Below, in pieces: positions 33,171-43,870 of a DNA stretch of 64,000 nucleotides (the first letter of the stretch is position 1; each line of letters starts with the position of its first letter). Origin of the DNA: Sialis fuliginosa (taxonomy: Eukaryota; Arthropoda; Insecta; Megaloptera; Sialidae); the NCBI GenBank assembly GCA_961205875.1, contig OY540816.1, forward strand, positions 12,596,701 to 12,660,700, read 5' to 3'. The position numbers and the translations under genes are program-made. The notes under the pieces are model-generated. The model was not told the origin of the DNA and searched no databases. It worked only from the letters and a program-made list of their open reading frames with translations.

Positions 33171-33545
33171 TTCATACATTTCCAAATCGACGTCTACTTG
33201 CAAGTCCTTCACATTAAATTCTAACGTGATTTAACATCAACAATGTTATATGGTGTCCGTCGAGCGTACAATGCACAAACAACAATGCACTGTGTATAAA
33301 TCTATCAGTATATACAGCACGCGGATGTTCCTTCGTCAATAATCTGCCACTATATGACCGGGGCCCGTGACAGGCCTGTGTTGTTAACTCTTCCGGGACC
33401 CTCCGCGTGCGCGTCACGACACACAATCACCCACCCACCCACATAACAAACGCAACCCTCAGACACGTACCTAACCGCGCTTCGGTTGCGTCAACGTGCT
33501 TTTAGAGGGAGCGATTAATTTATTTAGTAGGAGTTTTTGATAGAA
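33171..33545. promoter_or_regulatory. GC-richer island directly after the splice-like site
   Basis: It contains GGTGTCCGTCGAGCGTACAA, GACCGGGGCCCGTGACAGGC, CTTCCGGGACCCTCCGCGTG, an ACCC tract (CACCCACCCACCCAC) and AACCGCGCTTCGGTTGCGTC. The last can form a short stem (ACCGCG.CTTCGGT). The minus-strand frame across it has no recognised family. It is among the most compositionally distinct islands here. Confidence 0.3.
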
Positions 33546-34307
33546 CGTGCGTGTATGTGAACATGTTTCTATGTATTTGTGTGTATATAGGGTGATTGCG
33601 TTGTATGAATTGTAGTGGTGAAGGTATTTAGAAAATATGTAACTATCTTGGTTATAAAATACTTTTTTTTATTGTGAGTATATCTTTGATGTACCTATTA
33701 ACAATAAGGGTATCATTTACGGCACCTAGATGAAATCACATGGAAAAAATTACACTCATTCGAAACTCTGAACTTGTTATAAATTTTAACACAAACTGGC
33801 ATGGCATTTTGCGTTCAATTTACTATTTTGTGTAATAAACAAAGTTTTGGTTAATACAATTTTAATTAAAAAAAACCAAACAAAAATTATGTAATGTTAA
33901 CTGTAGAATAGACGCGCATGTCCATAAAATGTGAGTGGGCGGGTGGGGAGCATTTTGCCGCCCATACTAAAATGCAATTTTTTTCAAATACCTCATCTTT
34001 TTGAATCATATTTTTTTTAGGAACATGTTTGTCTTAAACTATATAAAATCAACAATCATTCGGTAAAGACTTACACGGGTATATGCCATAAGGGTTCCGA
34101 AGTACGTATTAAGTGAACTGTTTGGAGCCACTTACAGGTACATTTTTGAGTGTAAGTTTCCATAAATTGAATTTAAAGCCTTTCTACCTGAGATATTTTT
34201 CAACATGACATTCTCTAAAGTAATTAATCAAAAAGTAAATTTTTCCCCCAGGGAAGATAATTTTTTTAATACTATTTTTTTGTATTTAATTTTAATATAA
34301 AATATCG
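33546..34307. other. AT-rich spacer, nothing recognised
   Basis: A short G-rich patch at 33925-33962 (GAGTGGGCGGGTGGGGAGCA) is the only contrast. No gene is supported. Confidence 0.4.
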
Positions 34308-34950
34308 GTATGGAGAAACATACATGACTTCCATGTTCTTTAATATCTTTGTAAATAATTTTTAATATATGAAAAATTTCAAAGGGATTTGTCAGAAATA
34401 AAACTCACCTTTGTATTATAAATATTAGTTTTCTAATGTCCTGATGTCAAAAATATAATATACATTCGTAGAATAACTAATTTGATAATTTGAATTTAGT
34501 TGCATTTTTTCCAAGGCAAGATGAATTAGTGAGGTATTAAAATTCATATTTTGAGGTTGGTTTTCACCCCTTCAATAGCTATCTAGGCACGTACAAATAA
34601 TTAATGCCCCTTAAGTTCAATTGAACTACAAATGTACCAAGTCTTATCAAAATAAGTGAGATAATACTCGCAACGTTCACTTTTTAGACGATAAAATTTA
34701 CAAAATTTCGAATATTTCCAAAATCCCAAATCCGATTAGCGCCAAAATCAATAAGTCTGGAGTACTCACTGAGACAAACATTTCCCCCAAAAATAATTCG
34801 CATCGGTACATTTTTACAGTAGTTCACGTGAACGAAAGAAAATTATTTTCTTTAAGTTTTGAAGGTATTACAATCAGAATCTGCTCTTATCTCGGACACT
34901 ATTTTTCGACGGTATTACAATACTTCCATTTCTTTCAGAACATGGAAGTA
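34308..34950 (-). repeat. Repeat family B, copy 3 (reverse)
   Basis: Reverse copy of 701-1473. The 13-bp pair ACTTCCATGTTCT (34327-34339) and AGAACATGGAAGT (34937-34949) is intact, and AAATATCGGTATGGAGAAAC lies outside it at the far end. The interior matches copy 1 through TCAGTGAGTACTCCAGAC (reverse) and the GCAACGTTCAC region. The 75-codon frame crossing it is chance. Confidence 0.75.
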
Positions 34951-35860
34951 AAATTAAATTGTAGAAAAAAAATTCACGTAATGACATTAATGAGACACCT
35001 GTATATTAACAGCACTGTGTGCGAGCATATCGACAGTAAGTTATTGAATGGGTGAAGGTCTGTTATTGACTTTTTCACCGCGACTTCTCCGATTCATATA
35101 TATCTAATTTTATATCTCGGTTTTGACGTCCTCGATGGGGTTGTTCCGGTGTTGGGTGCATCGCTTCCATAAGTAGAAAATTAATTTAAGGTGAGTGTGC
35201 GGAAGTATCTTCGTGATTACAGGAAGATATATGATGTTTTTAGAGTACTGTATTCGGTATCGGTTTCAGATAAAAAATCACATTTTATTGAATGCTAGGG
35301 AGCTATTAGGTTTTATTTATGATATCTATATATAATATAATTCGATGAAAGTATGTATTTGATCGTCGAAAAAAATATAATAATGTTAAAAATATCTTAT
35401 TCTTCAATTGATAAGGGAATTTTGTTCTTAAAATAATCTATTTGATTATAAGTTAATCCAAATTTTTATACAGTTGTCAAACAAGTATATTTTTGTAATA
35501 ATAAAAAAATACATCGCATACAAGTTTGATAATAAAATATTTATTCATATTAAATAACGTAGAACTAAAGTGAAATGCGAATCGAATCGGTAAAACTTTG
35601 ACGTGTGAAATAGAGACACGCTACCGAAACCGTAATATAATTTTTATAAACTAGAATTCAACGTCAATTGAAGCCGCGCCTTTCAAAAATTTATGATCGG
35701 CAAATAAGCACCATCCGCATTGCAACAAAACATAGTAAATTCAGAATATTCAATTAAATTTAGTGCAATTTACGAGTAGTGTGGCCATAAAGTAACTGCG
35801 CCTATAATACGTGGTAATTAGGTTTGAGTAATACCTAACAATAAACACGTAAGGGTGTAA
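34951..35860. other. AT-rich spacer with a weak island
   Basis: 35130-35175 (GACGTCCTCGATGGGGTTGT then TCCGGTGTTGGGTGC) is a small GC-richer patch. The rest is AT-rich and without features. Confidence 0.35.
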
Positions 35861-35869
35861 TTAACCTTG

Positions 35870-36075
35870 ATTTATTAAGGGGGAGAAGAAGGTCGCCGCG
35901 TCCACTGCCGCGAATCGCTTTCAAACGGCAGACGAGCTGGCTATATTGCCCGGTCGCATTACGGAAAATGAACTTCGTCTTTTGCTTTGTGACGTTGGAT
36001 TGGTAGTCGGTAGTGGTGGTGGTGATTCTCTTACCATTACGCTCTAACTTGCCTTCGATGGAGTTTATGCTTGAT
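35870..36075 (+). promoter_or_regulatory. GC-richer island, possible exon or enhancer
   Basis: The island contains AAGGTCGCCGCGTCCACTGC, AAACGGCAGACGAGCTGGCT and TTGTGACGTTGGATTGG. A plus-strand frame without ATG stays open for about 57 codons and includes RFQTADELAILPGRITENEL; it looks somewhat coding-like but matches no family I know. No clean acceptor or donor pair brackets it. It could be a regulatory island. Confidence 0.25.
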
Positions 36076-36279
36076 TAGACAATGTTATTTATTGTTATTG
36101 TTTTAATGGTGTACCAGTAGATATGTGTATGTGCTGCTGTTGGTGGTTAAAGAAGGGGTTATGTTTTCTTGGAGAATTTAATTTAATTATTGTTTTGTTT
36201 ATAACTCAATACAGTACTTTATACCCAATGCTTCAAACGATTAAAAATTTATTTTTAATTTTCAATTTGTTACTCATTC

Positions 36280-36700
36280 AATACCGGGTGTTCCAGACCA
36301 CCCGTTCACTATGTTTTACGCCTAAACTATTGAAGATAGAGTTTTATGATAAAAAATTTATTATATATATCGACTCTAAAGAATTTCAGGAAAATATTTT
36401 CAACCCCCCACAACTCCCCCTTGGAGAGTTGTTTGAGGGATACATGCCCGTTTCTCAGCAACTGGAACGGTACATCCAAAAGAAGATAATTTTAAAGATT
36501 ATAAAAAAGTAAGAAACTTTTGTAAAAAAAAATTGTTCATACATCCAATTGTTTAGAAAATATGGCGACTTGTTCTCAAATTTTATGGTTTTACTAAAAG
36601 TGCTCTAGTTTCGTTTTATTTGAAAGTAAAAATAACGAACTTTTTAATGATGTATGATTATTTGAGATTTGGATAATTTAAGGTGTCATACGCGACATAT
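36280..36700 (+). repeat. ACCGGGTGTTCCAGACCACC repeat
   Basis: The left end ACCGGGTGTTCCAGACCACC belongs to the GGGTGTYCC class of insect repeat ends. The following sequence (CTATTGAAGATAGAGTTTTA; CTCAGCAACTGGAACGGTAC) looks like the body of such a repeat. The 129-codon frame overlapping it is chance; its upstream half is ordinary AT-rich sequence. Confidence 0.4.
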
Positions 36701-37805
36701 CAAAAATTCAAAACTTCAAATGGGGATAATCAAAAGTTTTCTGTATAAATCAAAATTGTCTTTGTACCTTTTCTTTTAATTTTTCGATAAATATATTCTA
36801 TTAGACGCCAGTTTCACTTTTTCTCAAATTAGAGGTTAAAAATGAAACACACTTTTTTCATTTTTAAAGTCCGTGATGAACAGTACAATTCAAATGATGT
36901 TATTTAAAATGATTATTCATAAGCGCATCTAGTAGAAAAAATTAAAGTATGAATTTGTATCGTTAACTGTCAAAAATCATGAAATATTTGTATTTTGTTT
37001 CACTTTTACCCCAGTTGACCCTACAGTAAACTAGGTAAACAATATTTTTTTTATGTTTAATGTAGGTACGTGTATTTGTTTAGCTCGAGCGAGTGTTGTT
37101 ATGATATAAATTGATTATTTTTTTTTTTTTTAAATAATAATTTTATAATACCGAGTTTTTAATGAACCACCATAGTGGTGCTGTGGGTCAAACAACCATT
37201 AATGCCAATCTTATCTCCAACAATCCCAAACTAATACACTAACTAACAACTAAGGTATAAATTACTTATCCAACAACACTTAATATATAACTGGTTTAAG
37301 CGGCTTTTAATTATGTGCTTACAAATTGTTGAATATCATGTGAAAGGGTAGAGTATGGGTACGCAATATAACGAACATGTTCATTTTAATTTTGTTTAGT
37401 TTCATTATTTTCATTATACTCGTATCATAAAACATACAAGTGTATTATCATAAAAACTGTTATTTGGTTTAGCTTCAGGGCTTTTTCCTATTGTAGTTTT
37501 CTGTGGGTCATACAGTTGTTTTTTTTGTACTTCTAGTACCCCTATATAATGTTATATAAATTCTACACTAATTGGAAGCATGTTTTAGTTTTCATTTAGA
37601 GCTTTACACGAGATTGAACTGAAATTTTCGTAAATGTTTGCAAAACGATACCAGCTTAAAGTAATATAAGGTAATACCACCTTAATATTTTGATCGGCTT
37701 TAATTTTTACAGAGCGAATCAAAGAGTTTAGTCTCGTCGCAGATAAAAAAATTTAAATTACTTGAAATTGTGAAAAATATTCACCTCTTGCTTGCTTCAT
37801 TTATT
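36701..37805. other. AT-rich spacer, nothing recognised
   Basis: No exon or repeat terminus is supported. A T run occurs at 37118-37131. Confidence 0.4.
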
Positions 37806-38277
37806 TACTAGCAGTTCCCCGCGGTTTCGTCTGTGTGTATTTTAAAATCGACGAATGTTTGATGCGTCTATTCTTACTAAAAACTACATTCTCGATTTTT
37901 TCCAGATTTTTAATATCGATAGTTTAGAAAGTATAGGGGGAGGAGGCGCTCTGATAACGACTTTGAACGCAAATATGTATATCGTGACTTAAGGGTTAAA
38001 ATCAACAGGTCATAAAATATTTTTTGTTATATTTTAAGACCCCACTTAATGGATTAAGTGAAATTTTTTATTATATACTTTTCGATCTATGGTGCCCAAA
38101 AAAAAATTGTTTTCCAAAATCTTTTCATTTCTGTTTTTGGGATATCAGTCTTCGTCCGTATACCAAATTTCATCTTAATCGGTATAAAATTTATATAGAC
38201 AGAGAGACGGGCAGGCAAATGGACGGACAGCGAAACTATAAAAGGGTTCCTAGTTTTCTACGGAACCCTAAAAAGTA
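37806..38277 (+). repeat. Insect interspersed repeat with CTAGCAGTTCCCCGCGG start
   Basis: The left end CTAGCAGTTCCCCGCGGTTT then CGTCTGTGTG and the right end ATGGACGGACAGCGAAACTA, AAAGGGTTCC, CTACGGAACCCT are both widespread insect repeat landmarks. The right end forms a hairpin AGGGTTCC/GGAACCCT. The left motif resembles those at 42775 and 47232. The element class is not clear (SINE-like or Helitron-like). It is noncoding. Confidence 0.6.
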
Positions 38278-39843
38278 GGTATGAAATCAGTGTCAGTTAA
38301 ATAATATTAACATTTCATTCATATTTAAAATAGTATTCAAACATAGACGTGTGTTATTATTCAAATTTTATTTTTAATAAAATATTGTATGATAAAAGAC
38401 ATGATTAAACGGAATTAACAGTACTACGATGTAACAAATGACTATTACACATCCTGCAGGGGTACTGAGAGCAAAAACAAACACATCCAGTTCAGGGTAT
38501 TTGACTGCTTTTACATAATTTAACCCCCTAAGTTATCGTCTCCGAATCTCGGCAATTGTGTATTTTACTTCGGATGATGTTTTGCTCTCAAATTGATTAG
38601 GAATACTGACTTCCTTTGTCTGTGAATAACATATCAAGATATTTGTAGATAAATTGGTTTGATTCATCAGGAACAATGTTTGTCTAAAGTGTTGCAATGA
38701 ATCAGTAGACATTTGATGTTACACTATTCTTTAAGTTTATTTCATCACGAATTATTTGTTTATTAAGGGGTTACATACCTTCAGAATTTTCAAAAAAACA
38801 TTTTTATTTTTATTATTTTTTATTATTCTCTATACTTTTATGAATATTAAAAAAATACTCAAATTCCTTTTAATAACCACAAAAATTTTATACACAAAAT
38901 TCACTGTAATTTATAAGATTTTCTGTTAAAATCTATTTATACGTGTTTTTCTTACTACCTTACTACCTAACTATTTTTTATATTTCATTTCATATATTTT
39001 TTATGAACCATAAAAGAACAAAATTTTTGATGAAAATAATTTTTTAATCTTCTTAATATTATAAGATGCTTATTTTTTCGAAATTAAAAAAAATTGTTCG
39101 ACAAACATTACTGAATTTTTCAGATCCATCGACCAAAGAAATCATGCAAATCATGAAGCAACGTTTTTCCAATAGTGACCTAAATAATCTCAATTGACAT
39201 GACATATAATTTATGATAAAATTTTTTTTAACCATTTTTTTCTTATTTAAAGGAGAAATAAATAATGTGTAATTAATATTTTGTCTTATTTTTAACAACA
39301 TAGTGAATACAACCTTAAAACACTAAGTCAGAATAAACACTGTATTACCTTCTTTTAAAGAAGTAGATTATGATAGTCTTATTTCTGTAGAATATCAAGT
39401 GGTTTGAAATTTTACTAATAGATCATTAACTTTCTGAAAAATAAATCTTCACTAGTTTCGATAAATCCATTGAATCATACATTTGTAATTATTCATCTCG
39501 CATCGAATGGGAACGTAGAAATACATAAATTAATCAAATTAATTACGTTTGATAGTCGATGCTCTCATACAGTCTTCAACGTGTATAAAAATATTATCCA
39601 TTTGGTTTTAATTGTAACATAATGAGGTGCGCGACCGTTTCTCTAACGAGTTCATAATTTCATATTTAATTTTAACTTTTACAAATTTTGTAGACGGAAC
39701 TTTTTTTAAAATCATAAAAGCTTCATGATTATATTTATATCGTTTATATAGTTACATCATATACTTTAATAACCAAAAATGGACTCACTAATGATTTTAT
39801 GAAGTTGTAAAGTATTTAGTATAACCTATATGATTTAATATAA
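38278..39843. other. AT-rich spacer, no gene seen
   Basis: 38440-38600 is slightly less AT-rich (ACACATCCTGCAGGGGTACT). Otherwise it is featureless. Confidence 0.4.
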
Positions 39844-39845
39844 TA

Positions 39846-40150
39846 AGGTAGTGGCACCAGTCTTGGCAAGGACCCCAGTAATGGCAAATTGTTAATTAAA
39901 TGTACTGAATTAGAAGTATGTGTTGATATTTGATTACTACCATTTCTGAACATTAATCTTAATATATTTAACTGTCTTACAGCGTGATTTGATGACAATC
40001 GATCAATAGGTGTCAAAATGGTAGACTAATTATTAGTATAATTTATTTATTAATTATTATATTATCAATATAGCAACTGCTTTAAATTGTTTCAAATTTG
40101 ACGATTCTTTCTTTTATATGTTTTGTTTTATAGCGGCCGTGCCTTTACCT
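39846..40150 (+). mobile_element. Family A MITE, internally deleted copy
   Basis: AGGTAGTGGCACCAGTCTTG at the left and GCGGCCGTGCCTTTACCT at the right are flanked by TA. The segment between about the CTTTTATATG stretch and the GCGGCC end is missing. It is 305 bp. Confidence 0.8.
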
Positions 40151-40267
40151 TATTAAAGCTCATTTTTCTAGGTCCAGGGATTTGGGCTTCTTTATTATTA
40201 TTATATTTTAATGAATTATAATAAATGAAACAAGAAATTTACGTCAATCATCATAATAATCAATAAT

Positions 40268-40435
40268 CAAAAATAATTTTCATAATATCGCCACTGTTTT
40301 AATAAAATTGTCAAACACTTCATGAAAAACTTCAAGAGAACTGTCCGATAAGTTTGAAACCTCATTTGAAAGTACTTGCTAGCGAGCAAATTTTGTTAGC
40401 TCGTTTATATAACCGGATTTAAGTGTTTCTGAAAT
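40268..40435. repeat. Repeat piece shared with 22110 and 2846
   Basis: AATAATTTTCATAATATCGC then CACTGTTTTAATA recurs at 22110. TTTGAAAGTACTTGCTAGCG then AGCAAATTTTGTTAGC with ATAACCGG belongs to the palindromic GCTAGC family at 2846. The two pieces lie within 170 bp here and within 170 bp at 21974, so they are probably ends of one element. Confidence 0.55.
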
Positions 40436-41052
40436 TAATTTGAGAATATACATACAAACATGGCATATTAATAATTATAATTATTAAGTGTTAGTATCAA
40501 TTAATCAGTTGTTATATTTAATTTTTCAATATTGTTATGAAGAAACATATTTATAGAAAATGCTCGTTTTATTTGTAGCCATGTGTGGTAATGCAATAAA
40601 TTAATATTACCTATAGAGCTAATTATAAATGCAGATTATGGGATTATGATGGTAAAACATGTAAACATTTCTATGAAAATAGAATTTTACAAACAACTAC
40701 CTACCACTATTTTTAGCTCAATAATTCAAAAAGAGTAATTTTATCCAATTATATGCAGTTAATCATTGGATTAATTACTAGAAAGTGAAAATTGAATCAT
40801 CAATTATTCACAGTTCTAACTACATAGTAATAAATTTTAACTTCTATAGATTTGCATACAATACCACTTTATATTCTCGTAAATAATTAAATTAAATTTA
40901 TGAACATACAGAACTATATAATATAACATAACTCATTCAAATTTGTATGTGTAGAAATTATCATTATTATTTATTTAAACCAATAATATTAAACGGATTT
41001 TAGATTATAATTTTATTTCAGATTTTATCATTACTTAAAAAAATACTAGACT
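40436..41052. other. AT-rich spacer, nothing recognised
   Basis: No feature is supported. Confidence 0.4.
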
Positions 41053-41137
41053 AATGCCCGGTATTATAAATAATTTGCTAGAGTGCAAATGTAAATTAAC
41101 TTCCAGCTAATGCTATCTGCTAGGTGTCAAATTGTTA
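41053..41137 (+). repeat. Repeat family J, copy 1
   Basis: AATGCCCGGTATTATAAATA, TTGCTAGAGTGCAAATG, CTTCCAGCTAATGCTATCTG then CTAGGTGTC closely match 62078-62158. It is about 80 bp, noncoding, of unknown class. The start TGCCCGGTATTATAAA resembles the end of the GCTAGC palindrome family. Confidence 0.65.
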
Positions 41138-41234
41138 TGAAATTACTCGATATTTTAAAGCAGTGGTAATGAATGTATAATAATGTAAATGCTATGCATT
41201 TTATGAGGTACACTTGGCGCACTTATTTTAAGTC

Positions 41235-41811
41235 ATTGAACCATGGCGACCGCCCGGGCGCCTGGCCAAGTGGAGCGGCGCACAATGGAGCATAAGTCAA
41301 TTTTTTGGTTCAAATCAGTGTACAGGCTGTAATTTTTGAGTAAAATTTTTTTTTATCTTTAAATTTTTTGTCGATCAGTTAAACCCAATTAACCAAAAAA
41401 TATAGCTAAATATAAACAATGTTAATTTGTAAAAAAAATCGATTATTTGATAGCTGCTAACTAACAAATACTTATTCGACAACCCAGAAAACCTTTAATA
41501 AGGTATTAGCTGAGATATTAACTAATCAACTTATTTGTTGATTTATCAATTTTAATCTGTTCATAATAGGGGAAGGAGGTCTCGACGTCTTAGGGCATTT
41601 GATATTCTTAAAGTTAATGATGTAAACTATATTTAAAAAAAAAGTTTGAGTCTGTAGGATCGCGTCAAGTTGAGATATGAATTATTCAACTGATTTGTTA
41701 ATTTATCAATTTTAATTGACATTTTCGGTGATATTTTAACATTTTTTAGGGGGAGAGAGGGTGGAAAAATAAATCTCACCCAGGGTGCCAGATTTGCTAA
41801 AGCCGGCACTG
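41235..41811 (+). mobile_element. hAT family F, right part (copy 2)
   Basis: It aligns with copy 1 at 11458 from CGGCGCACAATGGAGCATAA through GATAGCTGCTAACTAACAAA and into the satellite-like unit, then ends TGCTAAAGCCGGCACTG, the inverted counterpart of copy 1's start. The left terminus is eroded. A CACCCAGGGTGCC patch lies near the right end. No transposase is present. Confidence 0.75.
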
Positions 41812-42109
41812 CTTACAGTTATTTGTTTCCGTGTACGTACTACCCGTTCGTATTTTAGGTTATTGATTAAATTACACAATTTTCAATAAAACATTTACCA
41901 AATGAAAAGCAAATATTAATTGTAATTCCTTAATACTTATCTGGAAAGATTTAGCCACAATACAACTCTCTTTATTTATCTTGCATAATTAATCCTCTTA
42001 AATTGGACGTACATCCCCCGTCCCCACCAAAAAACACCACCATACACACATATCTGGTGCGTATATCCGAGCTAACGATAGTTAAAATTGAATGAAAATA
42101 TTTACAATA

Positions 42110-42370
42110 AACACAATCATCTTCTCGTTGGATTGGAAAGCAAATCTCCGAACAAAAGCGCGACGGTAACAACGCAACCCCTAGTATCAAGTTTACACGG
42201 CGGCGGGAGATTCAAGTATTTGCACAAATCGTAACGCAAACCAATATTATCGGATCGCGGAGTGGCTGAGCTTTTGCCATTCGAGCCATCGCCACTTTGG
42301 GGGTATTTGGAAATGTTTTCCTGGAATATGATGCCTTTGCGTGAGCCTTTGTAACGCTAGTACCTATGTA
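42110..42370. promoter_or_regulatory. GC-richer island, function unknown
   Basis: The island contains AAAAGCGCGACGGTAACAAC, CACGGCGGCGGGAGATTCAA, TCGGATCGCGGAGTGGCTGA and CGAGCCATCGCCACTTTGGG. No recognised protein is encoded. It contrasts strongly with the flanks and is a good enhancer candidate on composition alone. Confidence 0.3.
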
Positions 42371-42772
42371 TGTTTTATTATATATAAATTTGATGAAAAT
42401 GCTTGTGAAAATTCATACATAAGGTATTTCAAAATATTTTATATAAAAATTTCGACATCATTGTCAAATAATTCTTTTAAATCTGTGAATTAAAAAGAAT
42501 AAAGCTCAACATTAAAAACAAATTATGTATTGTTTTTAATAAACGTGGATGTAATGTAACCCTTAACAAATTGTTTGTATAATATCATAAATGTTTGAAA
42601 ATTAAAAAATACTTATCAAAGAAAGAACTCAAAATTCAAATAACTGATTTTTTTCAAGCTAAATACATTGACCATGGCAGAAATGCTTGTTCTCCTAGTT
42701 TTTTTTTTCAATATTTGTCTGTTTTGATTATCGCAAAGCTGAGACGATAATATGATTATATAAGTATTTAAC
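42371..42772. other. AT-rich spacer, nothing recognised
   Basis: No feature is supported. Confidence 0.4.
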
Positions 42773-43112
42773 ACTAGCTGTGCTCGCGGCTTCGCTCGCG
42801 TGGACTACTGAATTATTGTTTAGGATTTTTGAAAAATTTTGATCTTTTTACTCTACACAATTCCTTACTACATTATATTGTTCAATATTTAACGGTTTAA
42901 GCAGCGTATTACAAAAGAGTGTGTTGGCGATTTGATTTACTATTATCGTCACTGCTTATTCCTTGTGTTACCTAACGTAACAAAATATATACTAAAGCCT
43001 GGGTAAAGAATATTAATATCTATGAATGAATAAAACATGTAAATCGGATTCTCGAATGATAAGCGCACTAACGGACAGACAGATAGACAGAGATGTTGTT
43101 TTTATAATAAGT
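42773..43112 (+). repeat. Repeat family D, full copy
   Basis: It starts CTAGCTGTGCTCGCGGCTTC then GCTCGCGTGGAC, which folds on itself, and ends AAGCGCACTAACGGACAGAC followed by ACAGAT words. The body is shared with 6111-6380. In reverse it would end in a hairpin and CTAG, a layout reminiscent of a Helitron 3' end, but this is tentative. It is noncoding. Confidence 0.65.
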
Positions 43113-43720
43113 ATATTTAAATATTTTATGTGAGTTAATTCAAGAAAACATATTATGAAAATAAATAAAATTTTTGTTTATTTTCAAATGTGATAAATAA
43201 TAGGGAATTAGAATCACAAAAGTAATAGCAGAAAGGCTAAAAAAATAGTAATTGTGAAATATAAATATAATGTTTAAGGTTATTAAATATTATATTCTTT
43301 CTAATGCAGTAAAAATAACATTAAAATCAAATTAATGTTAAAAAATAATGCAAACGAAAAAGTAATAGCTTCTTTATTTTGAAAATGAATAAACATATAA
43401 TATACTTGATCTTCATAGAGATAAAAACGAACAATCAAATACGCTCTATACTGGATATTAATATTTTAATATTCAACTACTCCAACAAATTTAACGATTT
43501 GTTGAAATCATTAAAGCGATAGTATTGAATAGTGCAGCTATTAATTTTATGGGTATAATATGGTTTTTCAACAAAAACATTGAACCATTTTCACGTCGTA
43601 ATAGAAACTTGTTAGAATTACAAAAGCCAAAATCTAATGAGACTGAACAGCAATCGTATGGAATAGAAGCGTTGTTCGTGCAATGTTCAAAATTAAATTA
43701 CATTTCGCCTTAAAATCCAA
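43113..43720. other. AT-rich spacer, nothing recognised
   Basis: Only chance frames are present. Confidence 0.4.
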
Positions 43721-43724
43721 ATCG

Positions 43725-43870
43725 ATATTATTCTTCTCGACAACTCCGTTCCGTATCTCCATCGCAGACACAATTCGAAAGCAACGCACGATCGTGTATG
43801 ACCAGGTATGAGGAAAGCGGTGGGGGTGAAAGATGAGCAAGGGGATGATATGCGTTCTCACCCTTCACAT
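43725..43870. promoter_or_regulatory. GC-richer island, function unknown
   Basis: The island contains ACTCCGTTCCGTATCTCCAT, CGCAGACACAATTCGAAAGC, ACGCACGATCGTG and GGAAAGCGGTGGGGGTGAAA. The overlapping minus-strand frame has no recognised family. The role is inferred from composition only. Confidence 0.2.

Noticed and set aside
36123-36512. 129-codon plus-strand frame
   Set aside because: The first half is AT-rich spacer and the second half is a GGGTGTTCC-type repeat; no domain is visible.
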